64,000 nucleotides of DNA from Synechococcus sp. CB0101 (GCF_000179235.2 NZ_CP039373.1:682032-746031), one strand, 5' to 3'; shown: positions 27,701 through 37,847, numbered from the stretch's first letter. The notes: generated by a model not told the origin, from the sequence alone. Numbers and translations are program-made.

Positions 27701-29260
27701 GAGAGGCAGCCGCCCAGATGCATCCAAAAAGGGCGATTGGAAGCGCTGCAGATCCAGCAGGCGCGGTTGCAACCGCAGCGTTGCCAGCCAGTCGCCGAGC
27801 AACGGATTGGCCTGTTGGCGCAGATCCAGCTGCAGCTGAGGGCGATTCCAACCACCCTCTTGCTGCAGGGAGGCACTGAGCTGGGGGGCCGCTCCGAGCA
27901 GCGGAGCCAGCACGGGCTTGAGATCACGACCGATCTGCACAGCCCCTGTGCGGAGCTGCAGCTTCGGCCAGAGCGCTCCGACCGCCCGGAGGCTGGTGTC
28001 GCCGTAGCGAAGAACCAGGCGCGGCACCGCCACCTTCAGGGAGGGCTGGGAACGAATCGTGATCAACGATTCGAGCCGTAGCGGCTCGGCTGCACGCTGG
28101 CCCCATCGCAGCCCCTGCCAAGCAGCTGAAAGGTTCAGGTCGGGCCGCTGCCAGGGACCACGCAACTGGGCCTGCAACTGATGACCAGCTCTCGCATTGC
28201 GAGCCTTCAGCTGCAGCTCCAGCACGCCCTTGGGCAAGGCCAACTGACCCTGAAGGCGTCCACGCCACAGCCCCCAAGCCACAGGCGATGCAGCCAATCG
28301 CAGCCCGCCGCTGTGGCATTGGAACGGCAAGCTCTCCGCGGTGAGCACATCGGCCACGCCCTGGGGACGCCAGCGCACCGCAGTGGCGCGTAAACCGCCG
28401 GAGCAGCTGCCCACACCAGAGCTCCGCTGCAGTTGCAGCTCACCCTCCACACGGCCATCCAAGCGACCGACCAGTTGGCCCTGCACGCCAACCGGCAGCA
28501 GAGGCATCAGGGGCTGAAGCGGCAGCTGCTGGGGTTTGAGTTGCAGCCGCCAATGGCGCGCCTGCCAGTTGGCATCGAGCGCAAACGGCAGCGATCCGCC
28601 AGCCCTGGGAACAACCGTGCCGCGCACATCCACCTGGCGTCGCCAGAGCGGTAAGTCCGCCTCACCGCGCACCGTGAACGGGATCGCCGCCGTGGCCTGG
28701 TGGGCAGCACTGTGCAGTACAGCTTCACCGGGTTGAGGCACCTGAATGCGCAGGGCCACCCGCGGTGGTTCACGGCCCGGCCTCTGGCTGGGCAACTCCC
28801 AGAAGGCGCCTCGAGCATTGCGGCGCAGCTGCACGCTGGGGCGCAACACCTTGATCTGCAGCACAAGGGCGCGCTGGAGCAGGCTCCCCAAGGGATCCAC
28901 GGCCAGCTCAACCGCCTCAGCATCCACGCTGGATGGGTTCTGGGGCACGGGCACAAAACGGCTGCGCCCGGCCGCCAATCCCAAGGGACGCAAGCCGCGG
29001 TAGGGGCCCAGCTCCAGGGGCTGGCCCATCACGCCGCTCACGAGCTGCTCCAACCAGGGGCGTCGCTCGCTGTACAGACGCCCAACGAGCCGATCGGCCG
29101 CGAACCACCCCACGCTCGCGAGGCCGATCAAGCCACAGCCAGCGCCAATCAGCACCGGCCTGGTTGCGGCCAGCGGTGTTGCGCCAACAGGGCGGCCTGA
29201 TCGGCGAAAGGATCGGCGGATCCGGCGGCCCGTGGGTCTCAGCGGCTGAGCAGGCCGCAA
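24785..29260 (-). CDS. tamB: TamB/Tic236-like translocation-assembly protein (DUF490)
   Basis: About 1,491 residues, with an N-terminal membrane span (GLIGLASVGWFAADRL) and a very long, repetitive beta-rich body. The C-terminal DUF490/TamB domain (roughly the last 400 residues) includes LIGGNSLVGLAGG and ends in Phe, as outer-membrane assembly proteins do. TamB-type proteins bridge inner and outer membranes and help lipids or beta-barrel proteins reach the outer membrane; Tic236 is the chloroplast homologue. No ATG lies at the 5' end. Plausible starts are TTG at 29260 or GTG at 29155; earlier ones would run into the divergent ycf51 gene. Confidence 0.9.
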   Translation of the reverse strand: MRPAQPLRPTGRRIRRSFRRSGRPVGATPLAATRPVLIGAGCGLIGLASVGWFAADRLVGRLYSERRPWLEQLVSGVMGQPLELGPYRGLRPLGLAAGRSRFVPVPQNPSSVDAEAVELAVDPLGSLLQRALVLQIKVLRPSVQLRRNARGAFWELPSQRPGREPPRVALRIQVPQPGEAVLHSAAHQATAAIPFTVRGEADLPLWRRQVDVRGTVVPRAGGSLPFALDANWQARHWRLQLKPQQLPLQPLMPLLPVGVQGQLVGRLDGRVEGELQLQRSSGVGSCSGGLRATAVRWRPQGVADVLTAESLPFQCHSGGLRLAASPVAWGLWRGRLQGQLALPKGVLELQLKARNARAGHQLQAQLRGPWQRPDLNLSAAWQGLRWGQRAAEPLRLESLITIRSQPSLKVAVPRLVLRYGDTSLRAVGALWPKLQLRTGAVQIGRDLKPVLAPLLGAAPQLSASLQQEGGWNRPQLQLDLRQQANPLLGDWLATLRLQPRLLDLQRFQSPFLDASGRLPLSSQAGAGWRAGSLQLELDLKRYPLERLSALLGTRLRGHLDAWGTVQGPLQALKPNLDVLVRDPGVGPLQLLESWRGVLQGGHAGGGSLALEALAPAEPGQLEAQLDRRWLPSAVSLRRSGGALRFSGDPRRYTWSAEAFPLGGLQFALGPSGRFQPLGGALSGTGQLDLQPLWISAAIRLERPQLLGVYGRSFSATGTYRQGRYSAQGSWQGEQDDSVALRLRGEQGGRLWARFEARRFGAQTLQELRRSASLWRLGPPRWSGSAADLQGLAINTLGLSLNDQLQALDLAQQQLTAALQSQRSAADRLDPRQLQALVDADLTLMGPSINQLSLDLQASGHVWLRGSDRDQALTTAPLALSLQGPLGGPTSFSVEHLPLALLALFTTVPDGLTGGLAAKGRYALGDGRRRPELQVALALQDASLAGQPLRLERGDLALENGNLNLDWSLRSDGAANSIDLKGTVPLQPSGDELELRVASRGDGLQFLSVLGGPGLQWQAGSADLQLLVRGSLQAPVANGFLRFRNGVLQVAGQTMRELEATVLFDFSELELQQLTARVGEKGQISGSGQLGLINPVLQPQRVLTLQFQQAPFKLPRMQAVATGAVLVDGSLLQPELGGELQISSGSLNVQPGQLATEAEPTKPVSVRELVEERWDFQEPLLVMGQQLESSASRDLREAVPNLPFLRFNALRLRLGPDLKVGVPNVLNFNTGGLLTLRGALDPSLQVSGVVRLLNGRLSLFTTNFSLDPDAPNVAVFTPSLGLIPYVDIALRTRVSDTLVANEANRSNLYDWNVNAPANSIDQLRLVKVRVEASGPADRLADNIRLTSSPPLPQERLVALIGGNSLVGLAGGNAGAALATVLGQSLLSPVVGGLSDAFGQRLTFALYPTYFAPEEVVPSENRSRRLPSQLVLGSEIGLDVTERFNFSVLAAPNRSDIPPQVTLRYQASDRVGVQTSIDTQGRWQSQLQLLFRF

Positions 29261-29293
29261 TATAAAGGTGATCTTTCGAACCGCCGAGCCCCC

Positions 29294-29755
29294 ATGCGCG
29301 CTGATCCCCTGCTGCTCACCGCCGGCGAGTGGCTGGGGATCGCATCCGCTGCGCTGCTGCTGCTCACGGTGGTGGCCTTCGTGGTGCGCTGGGGGATTCG
29401 CTTCCGCCTGGTGGGCGTGACCAGCTTCACGGTGCTGCTCTCGCTCTCGTGCCTGGCATTCGCCGTGAGCTATGCCCCGCGCCAGTTGGTGGATGGGGCG
29501 GTGAGCGTGCCGGTGGTGTTCGACAACGGCTCCGATCTGGTGGTGGCCGCCGCTCCCGCCGATCTCGCGCCGGAAGCCTTCGGACCATCCGTGCAGCAGG
29601 TGGCCCTCAACCTGCGGGGCAGCGGCCGGGGCACCCAGCAGGTGGAGGTGCGCCTGCGCCGCGTGGAGGCCACCGCTCCGGGCACCGATACCCCCAAGGT
29701 GCTGGCCACCGCCATCCGCAACTTGGAGGATGGCAGCGTGATCCTGCAGGGATGA
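29294..29755 (+). CDS. ycf51: Ycf51 family protein (DUF2518)
   Basis: The 153-residue protein has two hydrophobic spans (about 13-32 and 38-60) and a C-terminal domain starting VVFDNGSDLVV. This matches the Ycf51 (DUF2518) family found in cyanobacteria and some plastids. Its function is unknown. ATG at 29294 is the start. It diverges from tamB with about 33 bases between the two start points, too little for two separate standard promoters without overlap. Confidence 0.82.
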   Translation: MRADPLLLTAGEWLGIASAALLLLTVVAFVVRWGIRFRLVGVTSFTVLLSLSCLAFAVSYAPRQLVDGAVSVPVVFDNGSDLVVAAAPADLAPEAFGPSVQQVALNLRGSGRGTQQVEVRLRRVEATAPGTDTPKVLATAIRNLEDGSVILQG

Positions 29756-29762
29756 CAGAAGC

Positions 29763-30167
29763 TTGAGCCGCTCTGTGGGCCCATTGCCCAAGCACTTTCA
29801 GAAAGAAGAGAAGGTGCTGCGGCAGAACGGGGTGACCAGCTGGGAGGAGCTGGCGGCCTTGAGCGATGCCCATCTGCGGGTGCTCTCCAGCCAGGGCGGC
29901 GCTCTGGAGCGCCAGCTGCGGAAATTGCGCGGCCAGGCCCAGCTGGTGGTGGAGCTGGCGCTGGAACCCCATGAAGCGGCGCTGTTGCTCTATGCCGGCA
30001 TCGCCTCCAGCCGAGGCTTGGCGGAGGCCTCACCACAACAGCTGCTCACCCAACTGGGGCGGCTGGAGCGTTCACTCACCGGCATGGCACTGGCCCGAAT
30101 CGACGCCAGCACAGTGCGCCGCTGGATTCAGCGGGCCCAACAGCACACCAGTCGCTCGGGGAAGTGA
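29763..30167 (+). CDS. Helix-hairpin-helix-like protein (DUF4332-type)
   Basis: The 134-residue helical protein contains repeats of the type LRQNGVTSWEELAALSDAHLRVL and IASSRGLAEASPQQLLTQL. These resemble the tandem helix-hairpin-helix motifs of DUF4332, a fold often used to bind DNA or proteins. No catalytic residues are visible. The open frame starts at TTG 29763, and GTG at 29775 is an alternative. It follows ycf51 by seven bases, so the two probably form one transcript. Confidence 0.7.
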   Translation: MSRSVGPLPKHFQKEEKVLRQNGVTSWEELAALSDAHLRVLSSQGGALERQLRKLRGQAQLVVELALEPHEAALLLYAGIASSRGLAEASPQQLLTQLGRLERSLTGMALARIDASTVRRWIQRAQQHTSRSGK

Positions 30168-30239
30168 CCCCAAGGGACCTGCACGCCGCAGGCATCTCCT
30201 TGAAATGGAGAGAGAACACTGGCGCCAACGCCTCCTGCC

Positions 30240-30515
30240 ATGACCCCAATCCGCCTCAGCGGCGCAGGGCTGGCCCTCGCCCTCGGCCTGGCCATGCCGG
30301 CTCTAGCGAATTCACCGCTGTTGGAATCGGTGAAGAACAACCCCCAGCGAGCGAAAGCTCTCTGCTCGGAACTCAAGGCCTTGAACGCCAAGGGGCTCTC
30401 CTACACCTCGCCCCAGGCCGTGGCACAGATCGCTGCGCGCCAGGGGCTCAGCAACACCGACGCTGAAATCCTGTCCACCTACGTGGTGGGTCTCTATTGC
30501 CCCGACGTGCGCTGA
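30240..30515 (+). CDS. Small secreted protein, unknown
   Basis: The 91-residue precursor has a clear Sec signal peptide (about residues 1-23, ending AMPALA) and a mature domain of about 68 residues with two Cys (ALCSELK and GLYCPDV) that could form a disulfide. I recall similar small periplasmic proteins in picocyanobacteria, but no function is known. The next gene starts one base after the stop codon, which suggests co-transcription with the S15-family hydrolase. Confidence 0.75.
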   Translation: MTPIRLSGAGLALALGLAMPALANSPLLESVKNNPQRAKALCSELKALNAKGLSYTSPQAVAQIAARQGLSNTDAEILSTYVVGLYCPDVR

Positions 30516-30516
30516 C

Positions 30517-32133
30517 GTGAGCGCCCCCCGGGCGAACGACCAATGGGTCGTGACATCAGATGGGCTGCGGTTGCGCTGCCGGATCTGGACACCTGACGGC
30601 TCCGGCCCATGGCCGGTGTTGTTGATGCGGCAGCCCTACGGGCGCGCCATTGCCTCCACAGTCACCTACGCCCATCCCCAGTGGTACGCACAGCACGGCT
30701 TCGCCGTGGTGGTGCAAGACGTGAGGGGCCGAGGCGACTCCGAAGGCCAGTTTCAGGGCTTCCGCCAGGAAGCGCCCGATGGACATTGCACCCTGGCCTG
30801 GATTCGCGCCCAGACCTGGTGCAACGGTCGCGTTGGCAGTTACGGCTTCTCCTATCAAGGGCTCACCCAGCTGCTTCTGGCTGAAGACCATCACCTGCCG
30901 GATGCCCTGGCGCCCGCCATGGCCGGCCTGGATGAACGACGCCATTGGGCCAGCGAAGGCGGATGTCACTGGTGGGCCCTGGGGTTGGGGTGGGGGCTGC
31001 AGTTGGCGGCCCAGGCCTGCCAACGGCGCGGCGACAGCGAGGGCTGGCGCGAGATCCGGCGCAGCCTCGAGAGCGGCCAGTTTCTGGGCGAAGGGCTGGC
31101 CTTGCTGCAACGACTCGATCCCGACGGCATGGCCGCGAGCTGGTTCCAGCTCGACCCCGCCCGAAGCGAAGGCTGGCGGGTGCATAAACCACCGGCCGCG
31201 CTGTGGCGCAAGCCGATGCTGTTGATCGGCGGCTGGCACGATCCCCACCTCCTGGGCGTGCTGGACCTCTGGGAGCGGGCATGTGCTGCCGGTAGCCAGC
31301 CATGGCTGCGGATCGGCGCCTGGAGCCATCTCCACTGGAATGGCGGCCTCGACAGGTTGCAACTCGCCTTCTTCCGCCGGCATCTGATGGATGAGGAATC
31401 CAGCGAGGAGCCATCGGAGCAGCCCCTGCAGCAGAGGCTCAGCATCCACACCGCGCTGCAAGACAGCGGCACGGGTGAGTGGCTGGCGGCCGAGCCGGCG
31501 GCATGCAGCACACAGCGCTGGTGGCTCCGCAGCACGGGATTGGCGGCGGTGGATGGTGAAGAAGGAGAGCTGATGCTGTGCCCATCAGGCCAGCCCATGG
31601 GCAGCGGTGAGCTGAGCCTGGTGCACGATCCCTGGCGCCCACTGCCAGGCCGCGGCGGCCATCTCGGACTCGATGCCGGGATTGTGCTGCGCACCGACCT
31701 CGACCAACGCACCGACGTGGCCTGCTTCACCAGCGACGCGCTGGAGCAGCCGCTGCAACTGCAGGGGCAGCCGAGGCTCGTGCTGGAGGCAATGGCTGAT
31801 CAGCCAGGCTTCGATCTGTGTGCGGCTGTGTCGGTGGTGCAGGCCGATGGCCAGGTGCGCCAATGCAGCACTGGCGTGGCCCGCTGGCTTGGCGACATGT
31901 GCCGATCCATGGCTCCTCGCAGCGTGGAGCTGCAGCCCCTCCTGCTCACACTGAAACCGGGCGACAAGCTGCGTCTCTCGATTGGCCTGGCGGCCTGGCC
32001 CCAGATCGCCGTGAATCCGGGGGATGGTTCGCTACCCCGGGGTCCCGCCGGCCCGCAGCATCGGGTGATCAGCGTGACGCTGCAGCTGCGCGCGGGGAAC
32101 CTCAGCATCAAGCCGATGGTTGGGGCAAACTGA
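30517..32133 (+). CDS. CocE/NonD family hydrolase (peptidase S15, X-Pro dipeptidyl-peptidase-like)
   Basis: The 538-residue protein has the S15 layout. An alpha/beta hydrolase domain carries VVVQDVRGRGDSEG near residue 65 and the nucleophile Ser112 in VGSYGFSYQG. It is followed by a cap region and a C-terminal jelly-roll domain with SVVQADGQV and LKPGDKLRLSIG. Family members hydrolyse acylated peptides, esters or amides; the substrate here is unknown. There is no signal peptide. Start GTG at 30517 immediately follows the small secreted protein gene. Confidence 0.88.
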   Translation: MSAPRANDQWVVTSDGLRLRCRIWTPDGSGPWPVLLMRQPYGRAIASTVTYAHPQWYAQHGFAVVVQDVRGRGDSEGQFQGFRQEAPDGHCTLAWIRAQTWCNGRVGSYGFSYQGLTQLLLAEDHHLPDALAPAMAGLDERRHWASEGGCHWWALGLGWGLQLAAQACQRRGDSEGWREIRRSLESGQFLGEGLALLQRLDPDGMAASWFQLDPARSEGWRVHKPPAALWRKPMLLIGGWHDPHLLGVLDLWERACAAGSQPWLRIGAWSHLHWNGGLDRLQLAFFRRHLMDEESSEEPSEQPLQQRLSIHTALQDSGTGEWLAAEPAACSTQRWWLRSTGLAAVDGEEGELMLCPSGQPMGSGELSLVHDPWRPLPGRGGHLGLDAGIVLRTDLDQRTDVACFTSDALEQPLQLQGQPRLVLEAMADQPGFDLCAAVSVVQADGQVRQCSTGVARWLGDMCRSMAPRSVELQPLLLTLKPGDKLRLSIGLAAWPQIAVNPGDGSLPRGPAGPQHRVISVTLQLRAGNLSIKPMVGAN

Positions 32134-32154
32134 GGCCCACTCTCAAACGCTGTA

Positions 32155-32907
32155 ATGCTGCGCCTGCTGCGCCCCGCCCTGCCGGCTCTGCTGGCCACCA
32201 GCCTGCTCGGAGCTGCTGCGCTACCGCCCCTGGCACACGCTCAACCCAAGGCGAGCAGCACAGCCTCCAGCGGCAGCGCCCTCTCCGTGGAGCAGGCCCG
32301 GGCCGCCGCGATCCGCATCCTCAACGCCGTGAAGAGCGGCAACGCTCAGGCCCGCTTTGCCCAGTTCTCTCCCGAGATGCAGGCGGTCACCAGCCCGTCG
32401 ATGATCGCGGCCACGATGCGCACCCAGCCCAAGGTGCTCAGCTATGAGCTGCTGAGCGTGCGCAGCGGCATGAGCGGCAGCACGGTGGAGGCGGAGCTCA
32501 CCACTAAAGCCGGCAAGCGCGTGGTGTTCATGGTGTTGAACAGCACCGGCAAGATCGAGCGTTATTACATCGACCGCGCCGACGACGCCAGCAGCACGGT
32601 GGCCCTGCAATTCGTGCAGGCCGTGAGCACGGGCAACTTCATTACGGCCCAGAGTTTCCTCAGCCCAGGCGTGCAGGAGGAGCTCACCCCAGCGGTGCTG
32701 CAAAGCAAATGGCTGGAGCTGCAGCGTGAAACCGGCACCTTCGTGAAGGTGGGCCGGGCCGTGGAGGCGGAAACCACGCCTGACACCCGCCTCGTGCTCG
32801 TGAACGTGCACTTCAACCGGCTCACCGACAACATCTACGTGATCCTCAACAGCGAGAACCAGATCACCGGCGTGGACTTCCCTGAGAACCCCGCCTCACC
32901 GAGCTGA
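32155..32907 (+). CDS. Secreted protein with two DUF3887-like domains
   Basis: The 250-residue precursor has a signal peptide (about 1-29, ending AHA) and then a Ser/Ala linker. Two similar halves follow: ARAAAIRILNAVKSGNAQARFAQFSPEM (about 48-75) and VALQFVQAVSTGNFITAQSFLSPGV (about 148-172). Both match the helical start of DUF3887/NTF2-like domains, so the mature protein is probably a tandem duplication acting in the periplasm. No enzyme residues are evident. ATG at 32155 follows the S15-family gene by 21 bases. Confidence 0.78.
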   Translation: MLRLLRPALPALLATSLLGAAALPPLAHAQPKASSTASSGSALSVEQARAAAIRILNAVKSGNAQARFAQFSPEMQAVTSPSMIAATMRTQPKVLSYELLSVRSGMSGSTVEAELTTKAGKRVVFMVLNSTGKIERYYIDRADDASSTVALQFVQAVSTGNFITAQSFLSPGVQEELTPAVLQSKWLELQRETGTFVKVGRAVEAETTPDTRLVLVNVHFNRLTDNIYVILNSENQITGVDFPENPASPS

Positions 32908-32961
32908 TCGGCGAAGGAAAAACGGCCTTAAGCTCCCAGCCACGCTTTTGCACTCAAGCCT

Positions 32962-35304
32962 GTGCTGGCTCAGCTCGACTGGATGGTGGACGATGCCCAG
33001 CGCCTGGCGGAATGCCGGCATGACCACCCGTTTGCGGTGCTGGGTCCCCAACCCCTCGACAACGGGCATTGGGCCGTGCGGGTGTGGATGCCTGAGGCCG
33101 AACGGGTTGAGTTGATGACGGGTGGCACGGCGATGCCGATGACCACACCCCATCACCCCTGGATCTTTGAGGCTGAACTGCCCCACGATCCCGGCAGCGG
33201 TTATCAGGTGCATGTGCTGCGCGGCGGCATCGAGCATGTCAGCCACGACCCGTGGGCCTTCCGCGAGGAATGGATGGGCGAGATGGATCGCCATCTGTTC
33301 GCCGAAGGGAACCATCACCACATCTGGGAACGCATGGGCGCCCATGTGGTGACCCGCAACGGCGTCGCCGGCGTGATGTTCTGCCTGTGGGCACCCAATG
33401 CCCGCAGCGTGTCGCTCCTGGGGAACTTCAACAGCTGGGATGGGCGTCACCACCCCATGCAGGCCCGCCTCGGCGGCTGCTGGGAACTGTTCATCCCCGG
33501 CCTGAAGGCCGGTGAGATCTACAAGTACGAAATCCGCACCCAGGAGGGGCACTGCTACCAGAAGGCTGACCCCTACGGCTTCCGCCATGAGGTGCGCCCC
33601 AACAACGGTTCGATTGTTGAGGCCCTGGCCGGCTACCAATGGGGTGACCAGGGTTGGATGCAGGAACGCGACAGCAGCAATCCGCTCGATCAGCCCATCT
33701 CGGTGTACGAGATGCATCTGGGCAGCTGGATGCATGCCAGTGCGGATCAGCCCTACATCGAGCCTGATGGCACGGCGCGCCCGCCTGTGCCCGCCGCCGA
33801 TCTCAAGCCCGGCGCCCGACTGCTCACTTATCCGGAACTGGCGGATCGGGTCATCCCCTACGTGAAGGCTCGGGGCTTTACCCACATCGAGCTGATGCCC
33901 CTGTCGGAGCATCCGTTTGATGGATCCTGGGGTTATCAAGTCACCGGCTGGTACGCCCCCACCAGCCGTTTCGGCAGCCCCGATGAATTCCGCGCCTTCG
34001 TGGACCGTTGCCACGCCGAAGGCATCGGCGTGATTCTTGATTGGGTGCCGGGCCACTTCCCCAAGGACGCCCACGGCCTGGCCTTCTTTGATGGCGCCCA
34101 TCTCTATGAGCACGCCGATCCGCGCATCGGCGAGCACAAGGAATGGGGCACGCTGATCTTCAACTACAGCCGCAACGAGGTTCGCAACTTCCTCGTGGCG
34201 AACCTGGTGTATTGGTTCGAGCAATTCCACATCGATGGCATCCGCGTCGATGCGGTGGCCTCGATGCTCTACCGCGACTACCTACGCCCCGACGGCGAGT
34301 GGATCCCCAATGAGCACGGCGGCCGCGAAAACACGGAGGCCGTGCGCTTCCTGCAGCAGGCCAACCACGTGCTGTTCCAGCACTTCCCCGGTGCCCTCTC
34401 AATTGCCGAGGAATCCACCACCTGGCCGATGGTGACCAAGCCCACCGACATGGGCGGCCTGGGTTTCAATCTCAAATGGAACATGGGTTGGATGCACGAC
34501 ATGCTCGATTACTTCGAGCTGGATCCGTGGTTCCGCCAGTTCCACCAGAACAATGTGACGTTCTCGATCTGGTACGCCTACACCGAGAACTTCATGCTCG
34601 CCCTCAGCCACGACGAGGTGGTGCACGGCAAGAGCAACCTGCTGCACAAAATGCCGGGTGATGACTGGCAGAAGTTCGCCAATGTGCGGGCTCTGCTGGC
34701 CTACATGTGGACCCACCCGGGCAAGAAGACCATCTTTATGGGGATGGAATTCGGCCAGCGCGGCGAATGGAACGTGTGGGGCGATCTGGAGTGGGAGCTG
34801 CTCCAGTACGAACCGCACCAGGGCCTGCAACGCCTGGTCGACGACCTGAACGTGTTCTACAAGTCGGAGCGGGCCCTCTGGGGCGACGATTTCAGCGATT
34901 ACGGCTTCCAGTGGATCGATTGCAACGACAACCGCCACTCCGTGATCAGCTTCATGCGCCGCGAAAGCACCACGGGCCGCTGGGTGGTGGTGGTGGCCAA
35001 CTTCACCCCCCAAAGCCACTCCCACTACCGGATCGGCGTGCCGATGAGCGGCTTCTACACCGAAGTGTTCAACACCGATTCCGAGCGCTACGGCGGTAGC
35101 AACCTGGGCAACCTCGGGGGCAAGTTCACCGATGAATGGGGCATTCACGGCTATGAGCACTCCCTCGACCTCTGCCTGCCCCCCCTCTCGGTGCTGGTGT
35201 TCCATCGGGACGAACAGCGCAGCCAGGAACGCGACGCTGAAGTTCGTGACGAAGCGGCAGAACCCAGCGGCTGGAAGGCCTCGATCGGGGGTTCGCTCGG
35301 GTAG
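32962..35304 (+). CDS. glgB: 1,4-alpha-glucan branching enzyme
   Basis: The 780-residue GH13 enzyme forms alpha-1,6 branches in glycogen. Two N-terminal CBM48-type domains precede the catalytic barrel. The nucleophile Asp is in [15 protein letters not shown], the acid Glu in IAEESTTWP and the transition-state Asp in [19 protein letters not shown] and EMHLGSW are classic branching-enzyme segments. Start GTG at 32962 is supported by the conserved [19 protein letters not shown] that follows. It lies directly before hemE. Confidence 0.97.
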   Translation: MLAQLDWMVDDAQRLAECRHDHPFAVLGPQPLDNGHWAVRVWMPEAERVELMTGGTAMPMTTPHHPWIFEAELPHDPGSGYQVHVLRGGIEHVSHDPWAFREEWMGEMDRHLFAEGNHHHIWERMGAHVVTRNGVAGVMFCLWAPNARSVSLLGNFNSWDGRHHPMQARLGGCWELFIPGLKAGEIYKYEIRTQEGHCYQKADPYGFRHEVRPNNGSIVEALAGYQWGDQGWMQERDSSNPLDQPISVYEMHLGSWMHASADQPYIEPDGTARPPVPAADLKPGARLLTYPELADRVIPYVKARGFTHIELMPLSEHPFDGSWGYQVTGWYAPTSRFGSPDEFRAFVDRCHAEGIGVILDWVPGHFPKDAHGLAFFDGAHLYEHADPRIGEHKEWGTLIFNYSRNEVRNFLVANLVYWFEQFHIDGIRVDAVASMLYRDYLRPDGEWIPNEHGGRENTEAVRFLQQANHVLFQHFPGALSIAEESTTWPMVTKPTDMGGLGFNLKWNMGWMHDMLDYFELDPWFRQFHQNNVTFSIWYAYTENFMLALSHDEVVHGKSNLLHKMPGDDWQKFANVRALLAYMWTHPGKKTIFMGMEFGQRGEWNVWGDLEWELLQYEPHQGLQRLVDDLNVFYKSERALWGDDFSDYGFQWIDCNDNRHSVISFMRRESTTGRWVVVVANFTPQSHSHYRIGVPMSGFYTEVFNTDSERYGGSNLGNLGGKFTDEWGIHGYEHSLDLCLPPLSVLVFHRDEQRSQERDAEVRDEAAEPSGWKASIGGSLG

Positions 35305-35330
35305 GTTCGCGCTTCGCGTCCCCATCGTTC

Positions 35331-36389
35331 ATGACCGAAACCGCCCCCCTGCTGCTGCGCGCCGCCCGAGGTGAGCAGGTGGAGCGGCCCCCGGTCTGGA
35401 TGATGCGCCAGGCCGGTCGCTACATGAAGGTCTACCGCGACCTGCGCGACCGTCATCCCGGCTTCCGCGAACGCTCCGAGAATCCGGATCTCTCCTTTGA
35501 GATCTCGATGCAGCCCTTCGAGGCGTTCAAGCCCGATGGCGTGATCCTCTTCTCAGACATCCTCACGCCCCTGCCGGGCATGGGCATCAATTTCGACATC
35601 GTCGAGAGCAAGGGCCCGCTGATTCACGACCCGATCCGCTCGATGGCCCAGGTGGAGGCCCTGCGCCCCCTGAACCCCGCCGAGAGCATGCCGTTTGTGG
35701 GTGAGGTGCTCACCCGTCTGCGCAGCGCCGTCGGCAACCAGGCCGCGGTGCTCGGTTTTGTGGGAGCCCCCTGGACCCTGGCTGCCTACGTGGTGGAAGG
35801 CAAGAGCAGCAAGAACTACGCGGTGATCAAGGCCATGGCCTTCCGTGAGCCCGAACTGCTGCACAAGCTGCTCGATCACTTCGCCGAATCAATCGCCGCT
35901 TACCTGCGCTACCAGATCGATTCCGGCGCCCAGGTGGTGCAGATGTTCGATTCCTGGGCCGGCCAGCTCAGCCCCGCTGATTACGACACCTTTGCGGCTC
36001 CGTATCAGAAGAAGGTGGTGGATCTGGTGAAGCAAACCCACCCCGACACCCCCTTCATCCTCTACATCTCCGGCAGCGCTGGTGTGATTGAGCGGATGGC
36101 CCGCACCGGCGTCGACATCGTGTCGCTCGACTGGACCGTGGACATGGCCGAGGGCCTGGCACGCCTGCCGGAGCACGTGGGCGTGCAGGGCAATGTGGAC
36201 CCCGGCCTGCTGTTCGGCAGCAAAGAAGCGATCCAGGCCCGCATCGATGACACCGTGCGCAAAGCCCGCGGCCGTAAGCACATCCTCAACCTGGGCCACG
36301 GCATCCTGCCCGGCACACCGGAAGAGAACGGTCAGTTCTTCTTTGAAGCCGGTAAGAGCGTGATGGAGCGCCTCGGAGCTGCCGCTTGA
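35331..36389 (+). CDS. hemE: Uroporphyrinogen decarboxylase
   Basis: The 352-residue enzyme converts uroporphyrinogen III to coproporphyrinogen III on the way to haem and chlorophyll. The N-terminal [14 protein letters not shown] and the [16 protein letters not shown] segment (active-site Asp) are diagnostic, as is [13 protein letters not shown] near the C-terminus. Length is normal. The stop overlaps the TTG start of the epimerase-like gene, so the two are co-transcribed. The other tetrapyrrole gene in the window is hemC. Confidence 0.98.
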   Translation: MTETAPLLLRAARGEQVERPPVWMMRQAGRYMKVYRDLRDRHPGFRERSENPDLSFEISMQPFEAFKPDGVILFSDILTPLPGMGINFDIVESKGPLIHDPIRSMAQVEALRPLNPAESMPFVGEVLTRLRSAVGNQAAVLGFVGAPWTLAAYVVEGKSSKNYAVIKAMAFREPELLHKLLDHFAESIAAYLRYQIDSGAQVVQMFDSWAGQLSPADYDTFAAPYQKKVVDLVKQTHPDTPFILYISGSAGVIERMARTGVDIVSLDWTVDMAEGLARLPEHVGVQGNVDPGLLFGSKEAIQARIDDTVRKARGRKHILNLGHGILPGTPEENGQFFFEAGKSVMERLGAAA

Positions 36390-37390
36390 GCCCGCAGGCG
36401 TCGCCAGCCCGGATCCTGATCACCGGCGCCTCCGGCTGCGTTGGTCAGCACATCGCTGAGCAACTGCTGCGGGAAACCGACGCCCAACTGCTGCTCTGGC
36501 TGCGGGATCCCGCCAAGCTCACAGCGGTTCCGGCTGAGCATCCGCGCATCACCTTGCTGGTAGGCGACCTGCGCGATCCCGACCCCCATCGCGCCGCCAT
36601 CGCCTCAGCCACGCGCATCATTCACACAGCCACGGCCTGGGGCGATCCCGAACGGGCCCAGCAGGTGAATGTGGTGGCGGTGAAGCAGATGCTGGCCGCC
36701 ACCAATCCGGCCGTGCTGGAGCAGGTGGTGTACTTCTCCACAGCCAGCATCCTCAACCGAGATCTGGAGCTGTTGCCGGAGGCGATGGCCTACGGCACCG
36801 AATACATCCAAACCAAGGCCCAGTGCCTGGGAGAACTTGAGCAGCACCCGCTGGCCGAGCGGATTGTGGCGGTGTTCCCCACCCTGGTGTTCGGAGGTCG
36901 GGTGGATCGCGGCGGCCCCTTCCCCACCAGCTATCTCACCGAAGGCCTCAAAGAAGGCGCCCGTTGGCTGTGGCTGGCCAAATGGTTGCGGGCCGATGCC
37001 TCGTTCCACTTCATTCATGCCGCTGACATCGCGCGGGTGTGCGTGCACTTAGCCACCAACCCCCACCAAGCCAATCCCGAATTGGGTCAAGGTGCGGTGC
37101 GGCGTTTGGTGCTCGGCCAACCCGCCGTCACCGTGAATGACACGGTGAAACGGCTCTGCCGCTGGCGCCGCAGCTGGCTGCCACCGGTGGGGGTGGACTT
37201 GCAGGGCTGGCTGATCGAAGGGCTGATCAAACTCCTGCGCATAGAGGTGAATGCCTGGGATCGGTTCTCGATCCGCCAGCGCCACTTTGTGCACGACCCG
37301 ATCAGCCCGCCGGAGCGCTTTGGCCTGGTGAGCCACGCCCCCACGCTTGAAGCGGTGTTTGAAGACGCCGGGCTTCCCCATCGGGGTTAA
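36386..37390 (+). CDS. NAD-dependent epimerase/dehydratase-like extended SDR
   Basis: The 334-residue Rossmann protein starts with the extended-SDR dinucleotide motif ITGASGCVG near residue 11 and has VVYFSTAS near 110. [11 protein letters not shown] keeps Tyr and Lys in a spacing close to YxxxK. The substrate is unknown. Its TTG start overlaps the hemE stop, which suggests a role tied to tetrapyrrole or pigment metabolism, but this is only context. A GTG or ATG further in is possible, although the Rossmann motif would then lose its first strand. Confidence 0.85.
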   Translation: MSPQASPARILITGASGCVGQHIAEQLLRETDAQLLLWLRDPAKLTAVPAEHPRITLLVGDLRDPDPHRAAIASATRIIHTATAWGDPERAQQVNVVAVKQMLAATNPAVLEQVVYFSTASILNRDLELLPEAMAYGTEYIQTKAQCLGELEQHPLAERIVAVFPTLVFGGRVDRGGPFPTSYLTEGLKEGARWLWLAKWLRADASFHFIHAADIARVCVHLATNPHQANPELGQGAVRRLVLGQPAVTVNDTVKRLCRWRRSWLPPVGVDLQGWLIEGLIKLLRIEVNAWDRFSIRQRHFVHDPISPPERFGLVSHAPTLEAVFEDAGLPHRG

Positions 37391-37505
37391 CCCCAAGGGC
37401 TAGCAACCCTGACGGCGGCAGACGTTTCAAATGTTGCGAACCTCTGCAGCATCCCGCACACAGGGAACAGTGGCCTTCTAATTTGGCCAGGTTGCACGAG
37501 CTCCA

Positions 37506-37847
37506 ATGCGCCGTCTTCTCTCTGTCATTGCCCTTTGCCTGGCGCTGGTGCTGGGTGCTGCCCCCAGCTTCGCCGCTGACGCCGACCACGGTGCTCAGGT
37601 GTTCTCCGCTAACTGCGCTGCTTGCCACATGGGCGGCGGCAACGTGGTGAACGCTGAGCGCACCCTCAAGAAAGATGCCCTCGAGGCCTACCTGGCCAAC
37701 TACAGCGCTGGCCATGAAGAGGCCATCCAGTACCAGGTGACCAACGGCAAGAACGCCATGCCCGCCTTCGGCGGCAAGCTCAGCGCCGATGACATCGCTG
37801 ATGTGGCTGCCTATGTGGAGTCGATGAGCCAGAAGGGCTGGGCCTGA
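37506..37847 (+). CDS. petJ: Cytochrome c6
   Basis: The 113-residue precursor has a signal peptide (about residues 1-23) for thylakoid-lumen export. The haem motif is CAACH (Cys37, Cys40, His41) and the likely axial Met85 is in NAMPAFGG. Cytochrome c6 carries electrons from cytochrome b6f to photosystem I or the terminal oxidase, in place of plastocyanin. The ATG at 37506 gives a standard signal peptide. An AT-rich TTCTAATTT at 37476-37484 is a plausible -10 region. A strong terminator follows. Confidence 0.96.
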   Translation: MRRLLSVIALCLALVLGAAPSFAADADHGAQVFSANCAACHMGGGNVVNAERTLKKDALEAYLANYSAGHEEAIQYQVTNGKNAMPAFGGKLSADDIADVAAYVESMSQKGWA

